Shown one piece after another: positions 26,813 through 36,155 of a DNA stretch of 64,000 nucleotides (positions are counted from its first letter, which is position 1; every line of letters begins with the position of its first letter). The position numbers and the translations under genes are program-made. The stretch is from JAAFHB01 sp963677935 (GTDB lineage: Bacteria; Bacteroidota; Bacteroidia; Bacteroidales; Prolixibacteraceae). The stretch is taken from positions 5,084,001 through 5,148,000 of the forward strand of contig CAXXEH010000003.1 in NCBI GenBank assembly GCA_963677935.2. The letters run 5' to 3'. The notes below the pieces were generated by a model. The model ran no database searches and was not told the DNA's origin. It saw nothing but the letters and a program-made list of their open reading frames with translations.

Positions 26813-28102
26813 ATGACGAATCCTCAAAAATCCGGTTTTATATCCGCTCAGGCAGTAATCCCGTTTATCCTGGTCACCACCCTCTTTTTTATGTGGGGAA
26901 TTCCTAATAACCTGAACGGGGTTTTAATCAAACAATTCATGAAGTCGATGGAGATTTCCCGTTTTCAGGCGGGATTGATTCAATCGGCATTTTATATGGG
27001 CTATTTTGTGCTGGCAGTACCTGCAGCGATATTAATGCGCAGGTTCAGTTACAAGACCGGAATCGTCTTTGGGCTGTTGCTCTATGGCGCCGGATGTTTG
27101 CTTTTTTGGCCGGCAGCAATTATTGGTAAATATGGGGTTTTCCTGATGGCGCTTTTTGTCATAGCTTCAGGTTTGGCATTTCTCGAAACCGGGGCTAATC
27201 CTTTTATAGCGCTCCTGGGTAAACCCGAATCCTCTGAACAACGATTGAATTTTTCGCAGGCATTCAACCCAATTGGTTCTGTTGTTGGAGTGTTACTTGG
27301 TACAGTATTTATCTTTTCCGGAGTCGAACCCGATGAATCAAAAATTGCAGCAATGAAACTGGCCGGCGAGTACAATGGCTTTTTGCAACACGAAACAATG
27401 CGGGTTGTCAAGCCTTACCTTGCACTTGCACTTTTTGCTTTGGTCTGGGCTTTGCTGATTATGAGTGTGAAATTTCCTAAATTTGAGGCAGAGCAGAGCG
27501 AATCTCCCGATTCAAAAGGGAGGTTCCGCGATCTTTTGAAGTTCCCCGATTTCTGGAAAGGGGTGTTGGCACAATTTGTCTATGTTGGAGCCCAGGTGGG
27601 AACATGGAGTTATTTTATCCCATATGTACAGGATTACACTGGTCAGCCAGAGAAAATTGCCGGTTATTTTTTAACCGGAACATTGATCGCATTTGGTTTG
27701 GGACGTTTTTCTGCCACCTGGCTGATGCATTACGTTCAACCCAACCGGTTAATGGGTTGGTATAGTGTAATTAATGTAGTGTTGGTTGGGTTCAGTATAA
27801 TGGTTCCCGGATGGATAGGGATGTGGGCTATTTTTTTCACAAGCTTTTTTATGTCGCTGATGTACCCCACTATTTTTGCAACAAGCATCAAAGGATTGGG
27901 ACAGAATACAAAAATCGGAGGGTCCATTTTGGTGATGGCCATAATCGGTGGATCACTCTGTACCCCCCTGATGGGATTTATTGCTGAAATATCGAACAGT
28001 ATGGCTGTTGCAATGGTGGTTCCACTCGTAGCGTATGTTTATATTTCGTATTATTCATTCAGTAGAGACGTTGCACGCAACGTCTCTACTGATGTCAATT
28101 GA
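26813..28102 (+). CDS. fucP: FucP-type L-fucose:H+ symporter (MFS, FHS family)
   Basis: A 429-residue transporter with about 12 hydrophobic segments. FFMWGIPNNLNGVLIKQFMKSMEISRFQAGLIQSAFYMGYF is the signature start of the fucose:H+ symporter family, and LETGANPFIALLG and LYPTIFATSIKGLG are typical later motifs. Neighbouring fucosidases and the LacI gene make L-fucose the likely substrate, although related FHS carriers take glucose/galactose. The last residues (FSRDVARNVSTDVN) are partly encoded by a 32-bp palindromic repeat, so the natural C-terminus was probably altered by that insertion. The stop abuts the stop codon of the convergent permease gene with no gap. Confidence 0.88.
   Translation: MTNPQKSGFISAQAVIPFILVTTLFFMWGIPNNLNGVLIKQFMKSMEISRFQAGLIQSAFYMGYFVLAVPAAILMRRFSYKTGIVFGLLLYGAGCLLFWPAAIIGKYGVFLMALFVIASGLAFLETGANPFIALLGKPESSEQRLNFSQAFNPIGSVVGVLLGTVFIFSGVEPDESKIAAMKLAGEYNGFLQHETMRVVKPYLALALFALVWALLIMSVKFPKFEAEQSESPDSKGRFRDLLKFPDFWKGVLAQFVYVGAQVGTWSYFIPYVQDYTGQPEKIAGYFLTGTLIAFGLGRFSATWLMHYVQPNRLMGWYSVINVVLVGFSIMVPGWIGMWAIFFTSFFMSLMYPTIFATSIKGLGQNTKIGGSILVMAIIGGSLCTPLMGFIAEISNSMAVAMVVPLVAYVYISYYSFSRDVARNVSTDVN
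28060..28091. repeat. 32-bp palindromic repeat at the 3' end of fucP
   Basis: Two perfect 15-bp inverted arms, CAGTAGAGACGTTGC (28060-28074) and its reverse complement (28077-28091), flank an AC dinucleotide. The GTAGAGACGttGC...GC..CGTCTCTAC form is the type of interspersed palindrome found in many bacterial genomes. It lies inside the fucP reading frame, 11 bp before its stop, and between two convergent genes, where its hairpin might also end transcription both ways. Confidence 0.9.
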
Positions 28103-29161
28103 TTACCTTGACCGGATCTCTCTTCTCATAAAGGAAACATACGATAATGCAAAACAAAGAACAGTGGCTGCGATCAGCCCTGTGACCTGGGGCCAGACAA
28201 GCAATAAACTCTGGCCGAGAGGAAGCGGACCCGGTATGGTTCCGTAAACCTGTTCCATGGTTAGTGGTCCCAGGCTGCGTACCGATGGCATCAGTAATGT
28301 TGTGGTTGCCTCACTGAAAAGTTGATTGGGCATAATTCGCAACAAACTAAGTCTTAATTCCTCAAAACCTATGATCTGATATTCGCTGGCCATCGCAGAG
28401 GGTGCTATCGACTTGGAAATTAAGTTCACAATCATACCATAGAAGACAGAAAAGAATAGCCAAACTGCAATTCCTGACAGGGCAGAGGTTGCCGGCTGCC
28501 GAAATTGAACTGAGAATAAGATGGAAAGGTTTAACCAGAATGCGACATAAAGGATGCTAAGAATAATAAAAAATATTACCCGCATAAATTCTTCGGCAGT
28601 CGGAGGAATACCGATGGTGATCAGTCCCAACCCCATTACAAGAAACCCAAGTGCAAAAAACATTACACTGATGACAATTAATGCTGCCAGAAATTTGGCA
28701 TTCAGTAAGTAGTCGCGATAAATGGGCTGCGACAGCACACGGCTGAGCGTCCTGTTATTATGTTCTGAATTAATGGCATCAAATCCCAGGCTGATACCCA
28801 GTAACGGTCCCAGAAAACTGATAAATACGATAAATGAGGGAAGGGTACCGTCAGAAATGGTAAATAATTTCAGAAAGAAAAAGGTCCCTTCGGGATCATT
28901 TGGTTTCACGGCCTTGTCAATATTGGCCAGTGCCGTATACATCGAGCCCAGGCATGTTAATGCAATAATAGCAATCAGGATAATGAAACGCCAGCTCCTC
29001 ACATGGTCTGAGATTTCCTTGTTTAAAATCACCCTGAACGGGTGGAGCACTTTTTCATCATCTTTGAACCATTTTAATACACTTTGGGGGTTCAAAACCC
29101 GATACACTTTCGTCATCCATGATTCATTGTATTCGTGTATTTGATTTTCCATATTAGTCAT
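28103..29161 (-). CDS. ABC-2-type transporter permease
   Basis: A 352-residue membrane protein from the ATG at 29161, which overlaps the stop codon of the ATPase gene (ATGACTAA arrangement). A longer reading from 29209 would run 56 bp into the ATPase gene and is less likely. About 60 N-terminal cytoplasmic residues precede six hydrophobic segments (FIILIAIIALTCLGSMYTAL, SFIVFISFLGPLLGISLGFD and others), with ILNKEISDHVRSWRF and NRTLSRVLSQPIYRDY typical of ABC-2 permeases linked to a CcmA-type ATPase. A large loop between helices 1 and 2 is expected outside. The substrate is unknown. Confidence 0.88.
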   Translation of the reverse strand: MTNMENQIHEYNESWMTKVYRVLNPQSVLKWFKDDEKVLHPFRVILNKEISDHVRSWRFIILIAIIALTCLGSMYTALANIDKAVKPNDPEGTFFFLKLFTISDGTLPSFIVFISFLGPLLGISLGFDAINSEHNNRTLSRVLSQPIYRDYLLNAKFLAALIVISVMFFALGFLVMGLGLITIGIPPTAEEFMRVIFFIILSILYVAFWLNLSILFSVQFRQPATSALSGIAVWLFFSVFYGMIVNLISKSIAPSAMASEYQIIGFEELRLSLLRIMPNQLFSEATTTLLMPSVRSLGPLTMEQVYGTIPGPLPLGQSLLLVWPQVTGLIAATVLCFALSYVSFMRREIRSR

Positions 29162-30140
29162 TTTCTTCACCTCCTTCGAAATAGCGATAGTAAATGTCAT
29201 CAAGTCCATATTCTTTTTTATTCAGATAGTTCAACCCTACCCCGGATTCAACTATTGATCTGGCAATTTCGGAGGTTGCATCACGGGAACATCCGATTAA
29301 AAATGCCCCATTTTTTGCATTTACATCAATTATTCCATCAACATTTTGCAATATCTCCTTTAGCCAGGTTTCATTATATTTTTTTTCCGCATGATCCAAG
29401 GTGTCCGATTGAACCCGTGATAATCCAACTTCAATCATAAACGGATTTTTAGTGAACAATTTCTTGGAGAGGGATTGTATGTCCCCTTCGGCCAATAGCT
29501 TGCCATTGACAAATAATCCAACCCGGTCGCAAACCTGCTGAACATGATGGAGATCGTGTGAGGAGAAAAGAACCGTAAGCCCCTCTTCCCGGCTCAGTTT
29601 GACGATTAATTCAAGGAATTCCTTTACTCCTGTGGGATCGATCCCTAAGGTTGGCTCATCGAGGATGATCACCTCCGGATTCTTGATCAGCACATCCGCC
29701 AGACCAAGCCGTTGCAACATTCCACGTGAATATTTACCGGTCTTCTTATTAGTAGCATCAGATAATCCCACCCGTTCGAGAAGCTGCTCCACTTTTTGCT
29801 TCGCCTCACTTCCTGAGAGTCGGTTTAGCCGGGCTGTGAGCATCAGATTTTCAAATCCGGTACGGTTATAATAAAATCCGACATCTTCGGGCAGATAACC
29901 GATTCTTTGTTTCACCTCAATGGGATTGGTTGTTGGGTCAATTCTACAAACTTTGGCCATTCCGGAGGTTGGCTCGGTCAGTCCAAGCATCATCAGGATG
30001 GTCGTTGACTTCCCTGCGCCGTTAGGTCCAAGTAATCCGAAAATCTCTCCCTTACGGATCGCCAGGTTGAGTTGATCAACTGCTGTAAATGATCCGTACT
30101 TTTTTGTCAGATCAACCAGTTCAATGATATTCCCGGCCAC
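29154..30140 (-). CDS. ABC transporter ATP-binding protein
   Basis: A 328-residue CcmA-type ATPase. Walker A is GPNGAGKST (38-46), the signature region YSRGMLQRLGLADVL (about 138-152), Walker B VIILDEPTLGIDP (about 157-169) and the switch His in SSHDLHH (about 194). The C-terminal 100 residues form an accessory domain as in multidrug and antibiotic exporters. It sits in a three-gene unit with a NEW3-domain protein upstream (3-bp gap) and the ABC-2 permease downstream (8-bp overlap). It should energise export by that permease. The cargo cannot be inferred. Confidence 0.93.
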   Translation of the reverse strand: MAGNIIELVDLTKKYGSFTAVDQLNLAIRKGEIFGLLGPNGAGKSTTILMMLGLTEPTSGMAKVCRIDPTTNPIEVKQRIGYLPEDVGFYYNRTGFENLMLTARLNRLSGSEAKQKVEQLLERVGLSDATNKKTGKYSRGMLQRLGLADVLIKNPEVIILDEPTLGIDPTGVKEFLELIVKLSREEGLTVLFSSHDLHHVQQVCDRVGLFVNGKLLAEGDIQSLSKKLFTKNPFMIEVGLSRVQSDTLDHAEKKYNETWLKEILQNVDGIIDVNAKNGAFLIGCSRDATSEIARSIVESGVGLNYLNKKEYGLDDIYYRYFEGGEEND

Positions 30141-30143
30141 GGT

Positions 30144-31295
30144 TTACCTCCTTCCGTATTTGCGGAACAGATGATATACGCTTCCCAATGCGACAACAAT
30201 AATCAATACACCTACCCAACCCCATAACATCGGCGTTTCGACAGAGATTCTAAAAGATACTTTTGACGACGCTTCAGGTGTTTTGGTTTCGATATTCGTG
30301 ACATAATCGCCGGGTATTGCTTTTTTGTCTGCTTTTATGGTGGCGTAAATACGTGCTGATGCCCCGGGTGGCAGTTTGTCTACTTTTTTAGGATCGAAAG
30401 TAACGCTCCAGTTTACCGGAGTGCCGGATTCAGGTTTAATATCGACAAGTTCAGATGAACCAGTGTTATTGATTAAAAGTTCAAGCTGCTTTGTCTCACC
30501 TGCAGTAACTTTGGCGCTTAACAAGCCTGTAGGAGTGGTTAGTTCCATGCTGTAAGATCCGGTAATCACCACCTCAAGTTCCAGGTTCGCAGAAGATGAG
30601 TTTGTAGCAGCACTTACCGGAATTTTATACTTCCCAGCCTCCGTTTTATCTGGCGCCTTTATTTCGATCGTAATCGCCTGGTTACTGCTTGCTTCGGTTG
30701 TGACCGAGGTAACCTGCTGATAGTTGGATTTGAAAATTACATTCCAGCCGCGGGGTGCTTCAGCCATTAATGCATATGTCTGTTTATCAGCAGTTTGATT
30801 TTTTAAATTTGCATTAAACGTAAATGTCGAACTCACGTTTCCCTGCATATTCGACTGTCCGGTTGTAAACTCCGTCTTAAATGTTCCCTGCTCCGAAATA
30901 TTGATAACCAAGGGTAATGGCTCGTATCCTCCTGCCACTACTTTGAAATGATAATTTCCTTTATTGACTTTCATGGGAACCGTCACTTTGAAAGAAAGAC
31001 TTTTCCGTTCTCCCGGTAAAATAGAGAGTTGTCCGATGGTCCAACCTCCCGATTTCAAAATGTAATTCCACCCATAAGGCATTCCCGACACCGATATTTC
31101 CACATTTTTAAGCTCCTTACTGTTGTTGATGACATCGATGGCATAGTCAATCGATTCACCCGGTGGAACAGAAATCTTCGTATAGGGTGTGTACAATGTC
31201 ACACTTTCTATAGCTTCAGTAGCGCGACTCATAAGGCAAATGATCCCCAATGACAGGGTTAAAAACAGTCTAAACCATTTCTTTTGTGCTGACAT
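30144..31295 (-). CDS. NEW3-domain (NPCBM-associated) membrane-anchored protein
   Basis: A 383-residue protein. I chose the ATG at 31295 because a strong GGAGGAT Shine-Dalgarno (31301-31307) sits 5 bp before it and a signal peptide follows (MSAQKKWFRLFLTLSLGIICLMS); a reading from 31364 adds an unlikely leader. The mature part consists of repeated Ig-like modules of the NEW3 type: KISVPPGESIDYAIDVINNSKELKNVEISVSGMPYGW, and later DKTEAGKYKIPVSAA. It ends with a transmembrane helix (WGWVGVLIIVVALGSVYHLF) and a basic tail. It is the first gene of the ABC exporter unit and may present or stabilise the cargo outside the inner membrane. Confidence 0.8.
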   Translation of the reverse strand: MSAQKKWFRLFLTLSLGIICLMSRATEAIESVTLYTPYTKISVPPGESIDYAIDVINNSKELKNVEISVSGMPYGWNYILKSGGWTIGQLSILPGERKSLSFKVTVPMKVNKGNYHFKVVAGGYEPLPLVINISEQGTFKTEFTTGQSNMQGNVSSTFTFNANLKNQTADKQTYALMAEAPRGWNVIFKSNYQQVTSVTTEASSNQAITIEIKAPDKTEAGKYKIPVSAATNSSSANLELEVVITGSYSMELTTPTGLLSAKVTAGETKQLELLINNTGSSELVDIKPESGTPVNWSVTFDPKKVDKLPPGASARIYATIKADKKAIPGDYVTNIETKTPEASSKVSFRISVETPMLWGWVGVLIIVVALGSVYHLFRKYGRR

Positions 31296-31335
31296 AAAAA
31301 ATCCTCCGTATTTTTTGTGGTTAAAATTCGGGAGG

Positions 31336-31365
31336 CAAAAATAAAAAATCTGAAAAAAAAACAAA
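31336..31365 (-). promoter_or_regulatory. Promoter of the NEW3-ABC exporter operon
   Basis: On the minus strand, TTTG (31365-31362) and TATTTTTG (31343-31336) form -33 and -7 elements separated by 18 bp, one base short of the usual 19-21. The start codon is about 40 bp downstream. The -7 box is again followed by CC, as in the boxes at 2140 and 36156. Confidence 0.55.
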
Positions 31366-31470
31366 ATTATTATAGCCGCATATAATGTTAAGAGTTGCTA
31401 ATTTTTTTTACCTGAAGATTTGATCTCTTAAAAATTAATCTCATCAGTGCAGCTATAAGGATCAAATGGT

Positions 31471-31478
31471 TATCTTTG
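31471..31478 (+). promoter_or_regulatory. Possible -7 box for the GH92 gene
   Basis: TATCTTTG fits TAnnTTTG and lies 42 bp before the ATG at 31521. No clear -33 element is seen upstream, so this is a weak call. The 225-bp divergent gap holds this and the exporter promoter and is otherwise AT-rich without repeats. Confidence 0.3.
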
Positions 31479-31520
31479 GTTTTTATAAAATTAACCTTGT
31501 CATAATTTTAACAATCTGAT

Positions 31521-33830
31521 ATGATTTCTAAACGAATCTTACTTCTGATTCTGGCGGGCAATTTATTTGTATCCATTGTCTCCGGTTTGGTTTATGGACA
31601 AGAGCCGGTGGATTATGTAAATCCCAATATTGGTACAATTGGTCACCTGCTTACCGCAACCACACCTGATGTTCAGCTCCCCCGTGGGATGATCAGGTTG
31701 GTACCAACAACTACTCCTGGAATCAGAGATGTATATCTTGCCGATAAGATTTATGCTTTTTCAACAATTTCATTGTCAAATGATTTCTCAAGGGGAACCG
31801 CAGCATTCTCTTTAATGGCTACTACCGGTAAAATAAAAACAAATCAGGATGAGAATGCTTCATGGTTTGACCATGATCTGGAAAAAGCTACGCCCTATTA
31901 TTATTCTGTTCTTCTTGAGGATTTTAATATTGAGGTGGAGTATACCGCGACCCAACATTCGGGAATCTACCGTTTTACATTTCCTGAAGCTTCAAATTCT
32001 AATCTATTAATCAACCTTCTCCGAAATGGCGAACTGAAGATATTGAATGATCATGTTATTGAAGGTTTTCAAATCTATCCCAAAGGCGCCCTCCCTGACA
32101 GGAAGGTTTATTTTCATGCTGAATTTAGCAAACCAATAAAGAGTTGCGGAAGTTGGAGCAATAATGAAATTACACCCGGTGAGAAAGAAAAATCAGGGAA
32201 TAATATTGGTGTTTACACCACCTTTCCTACTTCGAAAAGCGAGCCGGTTCTGGTAAAGGTTGGCTTTTCATACATTAGCACTGAACAGGCGGGTCAGAAT
32301 TTAGAAAAAGAAATTACCGATTGGAATTTTGATCAAATAAAGAATAATGGACGTAAAGTTTGGAATGATGCTTTAAATAAGATCCGGATTAAAGGTGGAA
32401 GCGAGAGCCAGCGGACAACCTTTTACACTGCAATGTACCGGGTATTGGGAAGGAAAACAACAAATATTACCGAATACAATCGGTATTACAGTAGCTTGGA
32501 TAACAAGGTCCACAGTGCCGAAGGGCATGATTTCTATATGCTAGGTGAAAGCTGGGGATCATTCAGATCTCTTTTCCCTCTTGGTCTGATACTGGAGCCT
32601 GAAAGGCAAAATGATATTGTTCGATCCTATATCCGGATGTATGAACAACGTAATTGGCTGGGAGATGAAGCATTGGATCAGCGAGTTATGATAGGTCGGC
32701 ATGAAACTGCCACAATAACAGATGCCTACATGAGCGGCTTCCGGGATTTTGATGTGGAGAAAGCTTATGAAGGGATGAGAAAGAATGCGCTGGAGGCGAC
32801 AATGCTTCCCTGGCGTAACGGACCGTTAACGGAACTGGACAGCGTTTTTCAGGCAAAGGGATTCTTTCCTGCCCTCCGTTTAGGTGAAAAAGAGTGGGTC
32901 ACGCAGGTTCACAATTTTGAGAAGCGGCAGGCCGTTGCTGTAACCCTGGAGCACAGTTATGATGACTGGTGTCTTGCACAAATGGCTAAATCGCTGAACA
33001 AAATGGGTGATTATGATCTTTTTATGAAACGATCCCTGAATTATCAGAATCTTTATGACTCCCGGATCGGTTTTATGGCGCCAAAATCGGCAGACGGAAA
33101 CTGGGTTTTTAATGAAAAACAGCTGGATCCCATTTGGAGCGGAGGTCAGGGAGGACGCGACTACTATACTGAGACGAATGCCTGGACATATACCTTCCAG
33201 GTTCAACATGATGTAGCTGGGCTGATCCGTCTGATGGGAGGAAACGATCGGTTTGTCAATAAACTGGATGCCCTCTTTCAGGAGCAATTCGGAGGATTTT
33301 CAAAGTTTAAATTTTTAAATCAGTTTCCCGACGGAACTGGTTTAATAGGGCAGTATAATCATGGTAATCAGCCAGGTTTTCATATTTCGTACCTCTACAA
33401 TTACGCCGGAAAACCATGGAAAACACAGCGAAGAGTGAGGGACATCATGAAAATCTGGTACAACGACGGTCCACTTGGAATATGCGGAGATGAAGACGAA
33501 GGGGAGTTGTCGTCATGGTACGTTTTCAGCGCTATGGGTTTTTATCCCGTGGCGCCCGGGCGTCCAGTATATGATATTGGCAGCCCTATTTTTGATGAGA
33601 TCTCTATCAATGTTGGAAACACAAAGACTTTTAGGATTGAAGCCAGGGATGTATCATCTAAGAACAAATATATTCAGTCGGCAATGTTAAATGGGGCACC
33701 GCTTAACACACCATGGTTCACTCATGCTGATCTGGTAAATGGTGGAACGCTTATCTTGCAGATGGGGCCGCGTCCGAATGAATCGTGGGGGAGCAAACCT
33801 GAGGAATCTCCTCTTTTCAAGTCTCGGTAA
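31521..33830 (+). CDS. Exported GH92 alpha-mannosidase, divergent subtype
   Basis: A 769-residue protein with a signal peptide (about 1-26) followed by VDYVNPNIGTIGHLLTATTPDVQLPRGMIRLVP, the opening of GH92 enzymes. Glu of YTETNAWTYTF (about 552) corresponds to the general acid segment E-x-N-[AS]-W. The later signature reads CGDEDEGELSSWYVFSAMGFYPV (about 655-677), against CGNDDCGQ...SAWY in the second GH92 of this window, so the two probably differ in linkage preference. GH92 enzymes are Ca2+-dependent exo-alpha-mannosidases acting in the periplasm. It is followed by a possible terminator and then the ECF-type site of the beta-helix gene. Confidence 0.9.
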   Translation: MISKRILLLILAGNLFVSIVSGLVYGQEPVDYVNPNIGTIGHLLTATTPDVQLPRGMIRLVPTTTPGIRDVYLADKIYAFSTISLSNDFSRGTAAFSLMATTGKIKTNQDENASWFDHDLEKATPYYYSVLLEDFNIEVEYTATQHSGIYRFTFPEASNSNLLINLLRNGELKILNDHVIEGFQIYPKGALPDRKVYFHAEFSKPIKSCGSWSNNEITPGEKEKSGNNIGVYTTFPTSKSEPVLVKVGFSYISTEQAGQNLEKEITDWNFDQIKNNGRKVWNDALNKIRIKGGSESQRTTFYTAMYRVLGRKTTNITEYNRYYSSLDNKVHSAEGHDFYMLGESWGSFRSLFPLGLILEPERQNDIVRSYIRMYEQRNWLGDEALDQRVMIGRHETATITDAYMSGFRDFDVEKAYEGMRKNALEATMLPWRNGPLTELDSVFQAKGFFPALRLGEKEWVTQVHNFEKRQAVAVTLEHSYDDWCLAQMAKSLNKMGDYDLFMKRSLNYQNLYDSRIGFMAPKSADGNWVFNEKQLDPIWSGGQGGRDYYTETNAWTYTFQVQHDVAGLIRLMGGNDRFVNKLDALFQEQFGGFSKFKFLNQFPDGTGLIGQYNHGNQPGFHISYLYNYAGKPWKTQRRVRDIMKIWYNDGPLGICGDEDEGELSSWYVFSAMGFYPVAPGRPVYDIGSPIFDEISINVGNTKTFRIEARDVSSKNKYIQSAMLNGAPLNTPWFTHADLVNGGTLILQMGPRPNESWGSKPEESPLFKSR

Positions 33831-33880
33831 ATTTTGAACATATTCTCGGATTATCAATATTTGTCAAAGAGAAATCATGA

Positions 33881-33898
33881 TTGCTATTTTTTTAGCAA
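33881..33898 (+). terminator. Possible terminator after the GH92 gene
   Basis: TTGCTA and TAGCAA are 6-bp inverted copies around a loop of six T. It is 50 bp after the stop codon, but no T run follows the stem, so termination is uncertain. It separates GH92 from the next promoter-like site at 33909. Confidence 0.3.
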
Positions 33899-33908
33899 CC
33901 CATTATTG

Positions 33909-33936
33909 TATGTGTGACGTTGACCTTTGTCGTCTT
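33909..33936 (+). promoter_or_regulatory. Candidate ECF (FecI-type) sigma promoter, copy 1
   Basis: TATGTGT (33909-33915), seven bases, then ACCTTTGTCGTCTT (33923-33936), ending 45 bp before the ATG of the beta-helix gene. The same two blocks with the same spacing occur before fecR at 36903. CGTC is a common -10 core of ECF-dependent promoters, with TGTGT near -35. Sharing with the anti-sigma gene suggests control by the FecI-type sigma at 36186. Confidence 0.6.
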
Positions 33937-33981
33937 TCATATAAAGCGAAATAACAGAATACCTAAAATGAATCATACATT

Positions 33982-36105
33982 ATGACGAACTTCTTGAATT
34001 TTAAACTATTGTTATTGGCTGTCATTATCAGTCTGAATCTTTCAGCCATAGAGATTTATGTTTCTACCAAAGGAAACGACGGAAATCCGGGAACCAAAAA
34101 TCAACCTTTGGCCAGTCTGACCGGTGCACGTGACTTTTTGCGTCATCTGAGAACAACCGATAAATTGAATGAAGGTGTCAGGGTAATTGTAGCCGATGGG
34201 ACCTACTATATGACTGAACCTCTGGTACTGACGGAATTCGATTCGGGAATTGATGGCGCTCCCGTCGTATTTACAGCTGAAGAGGGTGCAAAACCAGTTT
34301 TTGTCGGGGGAATTTCAATTAGCAATTGGGAAAAAGTTTCAGATCAACTTTGGAAAGCAAAGGTTCCGGAAGTGCCCCGTTATGGACTCTATTTTGGACA
34401 GTTATATGTAAACGGGAAATTTGCTGTCAGAGCCAAATCGCCAAACCAAGGATTTTATTTCCTGAAAAATGTTGAAGAAATCACGGTAAGTAAAGGGAAA
34501 GAACGGGTTTCCGGAATGGCGGTTCAGAAGATGACCCTTTTCTCTCAGGCAGCTGCAGATTTGGAAGTCTTTAGGGAGAGTGATTTCAGTGATGCGATTT
34601 TGACTTTTTACCACAAATGGGACAACAGCCGCAAACGGGTTGCCGGTTTCGATGGCGATAGTTCTGTTATTCTTACATTTGGGAAAGGAATGAAGCCCTG
34701 GAATAAGCTGGACAAACAAACCCGTTTTACCATCGAAAATTACAAAGCGGCACTCGATACCTGTGGAGAGTGGTATCTCGAAAGGAACGGAGATTTATAT
34801 TTTGTCCCGAATCCAGGAGATAATCTGGGAAGCATGAAGGTCTTTGCACCGGTTACCAACCGGTTTTTGGTTTTTGAGGGTAATGAGAAAACCGGTAAAA
34901 AAGTGCAAAATATCCGGTTCGAAAACCTTCACTTTGGGGCTTCGGGGTACAGGATGCCGCCCGGAGGAGATGAACCGGCACAGGCGGCATCTCCTGTTGA
35001 TGCGGTAATCATTGCTGATTATGCCCGTCAAATCGCATTTGTGAATTGCGAAATCTCCCAAATCGGAACGCACGCAATATGGTTTCGTGAAGGTTGTAAC
35101 AATTGTCTGGTATCGCATTGTTATATACACGACCTTGGCGCCGGAGGCGTTAAAATTGGAAAGATCCAAATAAGTAAGGATAATACAGAGGTTACAAATC
35201 ATATCGTAATTGACAACAACATTATACAGCATGGCGGATTCCTATTCCCATGTGCCGTTGGTGTAATTATCTTTCAGGCGAGTGATAATACAATCACGCA
35301 CAATGATATTGCAGATTTTCGCTATTCAGGCGTTTCGGTCGGCTGGGTCTGGGGGTACGCAGCCAGTCCAACCAAACGGAATAAAATAGAGTTCAACCAT
35401 ATTCATCATCTTGGATGGGGCGAATTATGCGACATGGGTGGCGTATACACATTGGGAAAATCGGAAGGAACAACGGTGAGCAATAACCTGATCCATCATA
35501 TTTACTCATTCGATTATGGTGGCTGGGGGTTATATACCGACGAGGGTTCAACACAAATCCTAATGGAAAATAACCTCGTATATAACTGTAAGAATGCCGG
35601 TTTTCACCAACATTATGGTGAAAAAAATATCATCAGGAATAATATATTTGCATTTAATCAGTTGTCTCAATTGCAATTGACTCGTGTTGAGGAGCATAAA
35701 TCACTATCTTTTGTGCACAATATTGTCTGTTTCGACCAGGGGGTATTGTATCAAAGTATGGGGAAAGACCGATGGCTAAAGGCTATTACTGAAATTGATT
35801 ACAATTGTTACTGGAATGTAACGAAGAAGCTCACCGATTTCCATGGGATGGATTTCAATACCTGGCAGAAATTGGGAAAAGACGTACACTCTATTGTGGC
35901 TGATCCACATTTTAAAGATCCTGCAAATCTTGATTTTCATTTTAAAAGTCTTAAAGTCGCAAAAAAGATAGGATTTATCCCTTTTGATTACACCCAGGCT
36001 GGAGTTTATGGTGCTGAAGATTGGAGAAACCTGGCAAAGCTTGATCCCGATCTGATGAAAAAATATGATATTGCCGTTATAAGAAATGCAAAGAAGGGCA
36101 ATTAA
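33982..36105 (+). CDS. Exported right-handed beta-helix protein, GH141-like
   Basis: A 707-residue protein with a signal peptide (about 1-24). The mature N-terminus EIYVSTKGNDGNPGTKNQPLASLTGARDFLR is typical of parallel beta-helix glycosidases. A GGISISNWEKVSDQLWKAKVPE beta-sandwich insert with FGQLYVNGKFAVRAKSPN, then IRFENLHFGASGYRMPPGG, QAASPVDAVIIADYARQIAFVNCEISQIGTHAIWF and repeated helix coils (VSHCYIHDLGAGGVKIG) resemble GH141, a family that includes an alpha-L-fucosidase and a xylanase. GH120-like or lyase alternatives are not excluded, and I cannot assign catalytic acids. It is preceded by a candidate ECF promoter shared with fecR, linking it to the SusCD system. Confidence 0.7.
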   Translation: MTNFLNFKLLLLAVIISLNLSAIEIYVSTKGNDGNPGTKNQPLASLTGARDFLRHLRTTDKLNEGVRVIVADGTYYMTEPLVLTEFDSGIDGAPVVFTAEEGAKPVFVGGISISNWEKVSDQLWKAKVPEVPRYGLYFGQLYVNGKFAVRAKSPNQGFYFLKNVEEITVSKGKERVSGMAVQKMTLFSQAAADLEVFRESDFSDAILTFYHKWDNSRKRVAGFDGDSSVILTFGKGMKPWNKLDKQTRFTIENYKAALDTCGEWYLERNGDLYFVPNPGDNLGSMKVFAPVTNRFLVFEGNEKTGKKVQNIRFENLHFGASGYRMPPGGDEPAQAASPVDAVIIADYARQIAFVNCEISQIGTHAIWFREGCNNCLVSHCYIHDLGAGGVKIGKIQISKDNTEVTNHIVIDNNIIQHGGFLFPCAVGVIIFQASDNTITHNDIADFRYSGVSVGWVWGYAASPTKRNKIEFNHIHHLGWGELCDMGGVYTLGKSEGTTVSNNLIHHIYSFDYGGWGLYTDEGSTQILMENNLVYNCKNAGFHQHYGEKNIIRNNIFAFNQLSQLQLTRVEEHKSLSFVHNIVCFDQGVLYQSMGKDRWLKAITEIDYNCYWNVTKKLTDFHGMDFNTWQKLGKDVHSIVADPHFKDPANLDFHFKSLKVAKKIGFIPFDYTQAGVYGAEDWRNLAKLDPDLMKKYDIAVIRNAKKGN

Positions 36106-36155
36106 ATTTAGTGATTACTTTTATTCATCTGTGTAGATTAGATTCTGAATAATGC

